Source of the DNA: Fasciolopsis buskii
Taxonomy: Eukaryota > Platyhelminthes > Trematoda > Plagiorchiida > Fasciolidae
Reading direction: 5' to 3'
NCBI GenBank assembly: GCA_008360955.1
Contig: LUCM01006366.1
Span: forward strand, 62,001-126,000
DNA: 64,000 nucleotides
Shown: piece by piece, positions 58,901 through 64,000 of the stretch
Numbering within the stretch: the first letter of the stretch is position 1
Layout: each line of letters begins with the position of its first letter
Position numbers and translations under genes: made by a program
The notes under the pieces: generated by a model
Database searches by the model: none
Told to the model about the DNA's origin: nothing
The model's input: only the letters and a program-made list of their open reading frames with translations

Positions 58901-59079
58901 CGTTGGAAAAGAAGAAGAATCGGAGTCAGATGGGTCAATGTCTGGTGGACTCGTGTGAAGAACTGTTACCAGGAGCATCGGTATATTGCCAAATTCCGCA
59001 GATAAGAATAGAGGTTAATGAAAAACGACGGTCTTCAGCTGTTTTCGGGTGTCAATGTGCATTGTGAACGTCAGTTCAT

Positions 59080-59640
59080 ATCAGATGCCAATAAAAATGC
59101 TGACCATTCGTGAGTCCTCTTTGTATGGATTTGTTAGAAGAATTTTGGGAAGGAGCAAGAGGAAGCCAGTACAAAGTGGTGCACATGAACTTATGAGCTA
59201 CAGTGCTGTTTACCACAACAGTGCTAATGGGTGGGGCTGACCGAGTGCTGGCCACCCAACCTGAAAAACCGTTAGACGGTGAACGCAGAAGGTGTAATCC
59301 GCCAACCTAGTTGCACCCGCACACCGCTGCAGCCGAGCTGCCCGCCCGATGTGCGCCGGCCAGAGCGGTGGATATGACCGTGCCCCGCACTATTGTGGTA
59401 ACGCCCACGTGCTCGTGGTGTCGTGGAAGGGATTTGAGCATGGTATGGTAAGGGATACATCGTCTTTCCAGGATCGGATAATCGCCAGAGCATTGGGAAG
59501 TTGTTTCTATCCAAACAGGACTATAAGGCCTGGAAGAGAGAAAAAAGACGGACGGCAGTCTGGCCTAGCTGCCAGCTGCAGATTAAGAAGCGATCAATCT
59601 TACAGGCAGCTCAGAGAAAGAAGTTACTAGGGCGCATAGT
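59080..59640 (+). repeat. Y repeat, copy 2
   Basis: Same orientation and internal order as 32,770-33,340: GGGAAGGAGCAAGA near 59,147, ATCCGCCAACCTAG near 59,296, CACACCGCTGC near 59,320, AGCGGTGGA near 59,364, GAAGCGATCA near 59,587. An open frame (59,349-59,630) is not shared with copy 1, so the repeat is probably non-coding. Confidence 0.65.
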
Positions 59641-59695
59641 ACAATTCAAAATATACGGACGGTGACTGAGGAATCTGGGTTTCCTTTTTATAGAC

Positions 59696-59712
59696 ATATA
59701 TATATATATATA
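59696..59712. repeat. (AT)n microsatellite
   Basis: About eight AT units directly after the Y repeat. Confidence 0.9.
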
Positions 59713-59749
59713 CGTTTTTAAATAGGTGGGCTGGCTAGTCTAGTGTGTG

Positions 59750-59839
59750 GATCGTCTGCGCTATGAGTAAACAGAATGAACCGGTATTTGGTAGGATCGT
59801 CCACACTGTGAGTAAGGAGAATGAGCCGGTATTTAATAG
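59750..59839 (+). repeat. 45-base tandem duplication
   Basis: Two units of 45 bases start at 59,750 and 59,795. Both begin GATCGTC and end CCGGTATTT plus six bases, with about eight differences. No third unit and no coding pattern. Confidence 0.85.
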
Positions 59840-60986
59840 GACGGACAGGGAGTAACTGCAGCTGATCTAAATAATGGTCGAACTACAAAGATGGGTGCAC
59901 TAAGGATTGACTAAATTCCACTTGGTAATCAAGGATTATATGTCGCTCTAGGGGCCGTGCCTTTCGAAACAAGAAATGGTCAGGAGCCAGTGGGTATGGT
60001 TGATGTAAGCGGTCACTATGGGGAGAGAAGATACCACATAGGACTCTATATTCGCGGCGATAGTTTGAGGTTTGAATTGGCCAAAATGGATAGATATCGA
60101 TGAGGCATGATAAAGAGAGAATCCAAGACATTTGCCTTATTTCGTCCGAAACAGTGATTTCTACAGGCCAGTCATTTGCATGAAGAGAAGAGTTGTGGTC
60201 AGCCTTCGTTCACTGTTACGCCAACACAGGAAGCGAAGGTACATGGGAAGGGGAGGTCACGAGAATCGGAAGTGTAAGCGATCAGAAGGCAGAAGTATAT
60301 AAAGGTTTGTTTGTATTGCTTCAGAACACTTTATGTTCCAACAATGTGGATCACATGAACGGTTTTTCTTCCCAGTGGTGGTCGTGGAGACTGTGCTATA
60401 AGAATGGCGAGACGGTACTGGGATGTGTGATAGCATGGTTGACGTTCAGGATCGATGTAATGAGCTGTGGGTCAAGTGGGAAAGCCAACTTCTAGATTTA
60501 CGTCCCAGATAAGCTTTATGTGGTGTCAAAAGGTTTGGCGTGTTCACGGATGGTTTCCTTGAGTTAGATTGCAGAATAACATGATTTTGCATGACGCCTA
60601 TGAATGATATCGACGTCCCGACAATAGGAAGTTGGGACGGATCGTTTGTCCGATGTTCCTAAATGAGCTCTCAGATGGTATAAATTTCCCAGGCGCCGGT
60701 GTCGACGATCACTTTCATTGGGACGCCATTTACTTTTGCCCGAATAATTGCTTTGGGCAGACAATGAAGAGCACTAACGACCAACATATACCACAGGGTA
60801 GAATTCGTTCACAATCTACAGAAGCTCCAATTATCTTCTGATAGTGTCCCATTTTACCACAGGAGGCGGGGACAGGATTGTCGAACGATTCGGTGTTAGA
60901 AGATCCAGAAGTAACGTCACGGTCGCGAGCGGTGGGGCAAGATATTTGGTATCATGCTTTTCTGCTGGATTAACGCGTGAATTCGC
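59840..60986. other. No recognisable gene
   Basis: Short frames only (60,193-60,495 plus, 100 codons, no motif). Confidence 0.5.
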
Positions 60987-61740
60987 CATCTCCAAGACCC
61001 TCTGAAGACCAACAGTTTTCCTTCTAGAAGCGGCTGATATGTATAATCACATTGAATCGGACTTATAAAATCGTCTCGAACTAGTTACTAGAGGTAAATC
61101 TCTCTTAACACAGGTTTAAGACGGCAGTCTTTAAGAGAACCTACGAATTGCTCCAAAATCCAACTGAAACTTTAATCATGCTCACTCAATTTTGACTGTT
61201 TGCATAGTTGACTATTCAATGAAGTACCATTTATAGGCCTTCTGCCTTTTTTACTGACGTACGTGGTTGCTGATCCATGACAGTTTAATTTACCAGTCCT
61301 CAAGCGGGAAATTCCACTCGGACCGGAAGGATTTAGTGCTGACCCCATCTCCTCAAAAGCCGAAGAATAATTCACCCACGGATATCAAAAGTTTAGTACA
61401 TTCTGTACAGGTACTGGGGACTTAAATCAAAGCAAACCGGACAATTTATTCAGTTAGCAGTTTCCCGAGGCTTACTAATAACATAAAGAATGTGATACTT
61501 CCAAAAATTCCGCCAACGTCGCCATATCAAACGTATCTTGCCCGCTGCTACTCAAAAGCTCGATCAGTTTCTGGGGTAGTTAAGAGATTCTGTTGAAGAT
61601 TGCCGTTATAAACCTGTGTCAGGAGAGTTTTACCTCGAGTATCTAGTTTGAGACGATTTTATATGTCCGATTCAATGTGATTATACACATCAGCCGCTTC
61701 TAGAAGGGAAACTGTTGGTATTCAAAGGGCCTTGGAGCTG
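60987..61740. repeat. Inverted repeat element with ~155-base arms
   Basis: The left arm (about 60,987-61,145) pairs with the right arm (about 61,582-61,740) as reverse complement; paired positions sum to 122,727. The best part is CTTCTAGAAGCGGCTGAT, followed by GTATAATCACATTGAATCGG. The arms have visible differences (ATAT against ATGT, ACTTATAAAA against ACATATAAAA). The 436-base centre has a minus open frame (61,172-61,375) that I do not recognise. It may be a foldback/MITE-like element or two inverted copies of one short repeat. No target-site duplication was identified. Confidence 0.75.
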
Positions 61741-64000
61741 GCAAAGCATGTTTGACGCTGTCCAAGAAGAGCAAAATACGAAACTTTAGTGCATCAAGTG
61801 TGGGCACATGCTGTCACTGCGCAAAGCTGAAAGATTCTGTCCGTATTAGTCGCTAAAGCGTCTTGAACAGGCAATCTCCCAGCTGGAATTTGAGGCGATA
61901 ACCTAATTAGCGGACTGCAATATGGAGCGGTTGACCGCCGACTTTAACCTGAGGCAGCAGCCTCGTTTGATGACGCAAAAGAATTCATCGGCTGCTGGGT
62001 TGAAAGAAGTCATAACAGGTAGCGGTAGCCGCAGATCCTAGAGCGACAAGGAATTATCGCCAGAAAGCCGTGGAAGGATCGCATCCAACCCGGAGCAGGT
62101 AGACGATTGGCCACCCTCAGCGTACGCGACCGTTAGACTGTGAGTACCAACTTTATCGACGCGACCGAGTCGATCAACCTTGAAGGTCTTGTCTTGACGA
62201 AGGGTTGCAAGAAACGAGCTTGCGTAAGAATTTGTAGTGGGTTTCGCACCAAATCAACTCGAATACATACATGCGAACGGGTGTATATTTCGGTCAGAAC
62301 GATTATCTGCCTCAGCTGTAGACGAGTTTGCGCCAGGGAAAGATTCTGCAGGTAAGTATACATGCAAGTAGCATATGTTTGCACACCGAGTGAATCAAGA
62401 CCCGTTGATGTAAAGAATTCCCTGGCAGTCGCGATGCTTTGCTGAACAGGAGTCCAGAAGTGGAACGCTATATATATGCATTTAAGCAAGCCCCAAAAAC
62501 GCGTAGAACTGGCGGTCATGTTTCGCACCATTAGGTGTTCTTGCAAGCTTTGAGAGCCGCTTTGATCTGGCGATGAAAATACTCGATTGAACCTTTGGAT
62601 GTCTGATGGGAAGAGGTCTTGGGGACCTATTTTGCTCCATGCAGAGGAGAAACGACTGCTTTAGACAACGAGGAGAAGCTAATAAGCAATGATATAGTCA
62701 TTTGGAATACCATGAAATATCGTTGGTGCTTCAGTGAGCATCTGTCACAAAACCCATATTGAGCGCCAAAACAGATCTTACAGAAAATACCGTTTCCAAA
62801 TAACCGACTTACCGCGAGGGGCTGGTGCCAATACAGCTGTTCGCCGGGCAAAATATTAACCGCCAGCGGAAGTTGTTTATGCGTCTGTGAATTTGGCAAA
62901 CTCATCTCCGCCAAATGCTTGACGAGGGCGATGGGAAGCAGCATAGATTGCGCAAAACTTAGGATCGAACACACTATATTTCGATTCTATCGATGAAAAA
63001 CGATGTCGATAGGAAAGCATACAGTGTCCCACTCCATCATGATAAGCGTAAAAAGGCCCTTCTAAAGGCAATGAAGGATATGACAGCAAACACTAAAGAA
63101 TGGCAGTGTTGTCAATTTTTGTCGACTCAGAATTAATGAGCTCACAAGACTAATAATGCATCCCCAGTAAGCCTCCTGCCTGACTCTAAAGCCGCGGTTG
63201 ACACAATACCCTCAGTTGATAGAATGGAGAAGACTAGGTCAAGCAACAAGGTGCGAGAAATTTCTTGTATATATCTAGGCGCCGACATGTTACCGATATG
63301 ACAATACATGAGAAGGCAAACCGCAGCAGAAGATGCCGAGCGGTGAGGGCGATTCGACAAAGGAAACCATCAAAATTGCAGCACCAGCGGACAGGTACAA
63401 ACCTCGCGCCAGATAAATCCAATGCAAACAACCAACTGTCACAAAATTGTTATCGAGCCTCAAAAGATATCCCAGAAGAGAAAATGTTTGAAAATAGTGG
63501 ACACTCTCCAAAAGCTGATGCCATCATAGAAGCATGGAACCGGTCAGACCACTCCACGACACATTATGGTTGTGAAAATAGTATAATTACGATGGTTTTC
63601 GAAAAACAAGGAGCTTTACCGCTGTAATTAACGCGAACAATAACCAAAAAAGTGTTCACTGTCATCATGTTGTTTATTTAATTTTAGTTTCGCCTCTTGA
63701 ATGCAAGTGATCAATTACTGCCTGGATCATCCTCTGCCAGTATGAAGCTTTGCGAGGCCAAATTGGGTACACCAACAGAACCTTCCTTTGCACCATTTTA
63801 TCGGGTTTTTACGATATCGCAGTCGTTTTGAGACGGCCCATTTGTATTCCCACCGTTTCATTTCAGAAAATGTTTGATCCATGGAATCCATGGAATCTGT
63901 TAGGGTAGATTTGTCGTCCGCACACCATATCAGTACCGCGAAATGCGTTTCATAAGCGCAACAGTTAATAAATATAGGCACTAAATTTACCCGCTTAAGC
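61741..64000. other. No recognisable gene; one strong splice-donor-like site
   Basis: CAG|GTAAGTAT at 62,352 is a perfect donor-type sequence and directly follows an open frame from 62,140 (71 codons, unknown). No acceptor or second exon could be linked to it. Other frames (62,133-62,546 minus, 137 codons; 63,265-63,627 plus, 120 codons) lack recognisable motifs. Confidence 0.4.

Noticed and set aside
61750..62130. LTR-retrotransposon gag or pol fragment
   Set aside because: Wording was suggestive in places, but no CCHC knuckle, protease DTG or RT motif is present.

Overview
The window looks like repeat-dominated animal DNA, most likely from a parasitic flatworm (trematode or pseudophyllidean-type cestode). 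The evidence is the non-LTR retrotransposon families, whose endonuclease and reverse transcriptase (RT) wording resembles flatworm repeats, the lack of prokaryotic gene organisation, and a dense graveyard of broken coding sequence. The species cannot be fixed from the sequence. I found no intact host gene, no tRNA or rRNA gene and no CRISPR array. Nearly every recognisable protein is a decayed transposable element (TE).

Layout. Bases 2,640-3,520 hold a 3' fragment of retrotransposon family A. Bases 7,641-14,805 form a large inverted structure. Two arms of about 2 kb, nearly identical, carry the family A 5' leader and endonuclease. The left arm contains the only assembly gap and continues into an RT (to 11,880). 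The right arm is inverted and 3'-truncated. Bases 14,806-17,262 hold a further leader fragment and a third family A RT fragment interrupted by a tRNA-like leader piece. A CR1/Jockey-like LINE lies on the minus strand at 19,860-21,190, and a larger one (ORF1, endonuclease, RT) on the plus strand at 26,485-31,110. A minus fragment of the latter family's ORF1 lies at 33,930-34,330. Two more minus LINEs lie at 40,770-42,570 and 46,585-49,544, the second ending in a pentanucleotide repeat. A Mutator-like transposase fragment is at 51,681-52,049 and a CACTA/EnSpm-type (TNP2-like) transposase at 55,330-56,860.

The least explained element is a repeated coding family that I call X-Z. It occurs at 31,560-32,640 (-), 52,985-53,645 (+), 57,400-58,130 (-) and 58,270-58,900 (+). 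Two loci also carry a second unrecognised repeat, Y, in the same relative order (32,770-33,340 and 59,080-59,640). In the two copies that keep part Z, the reading frame ends at the same stop codon and a 47-49 base GT...AG stretch with a pyrimidine tract lies at the same place. This is the best candidate for something undescribed.

The remaining stretches show only short uninformative open frames. The one possible host exon is at 7,085-7,417 (-), with splice-like borders. All family assignments come from reading motifs by eye; no database search was run.
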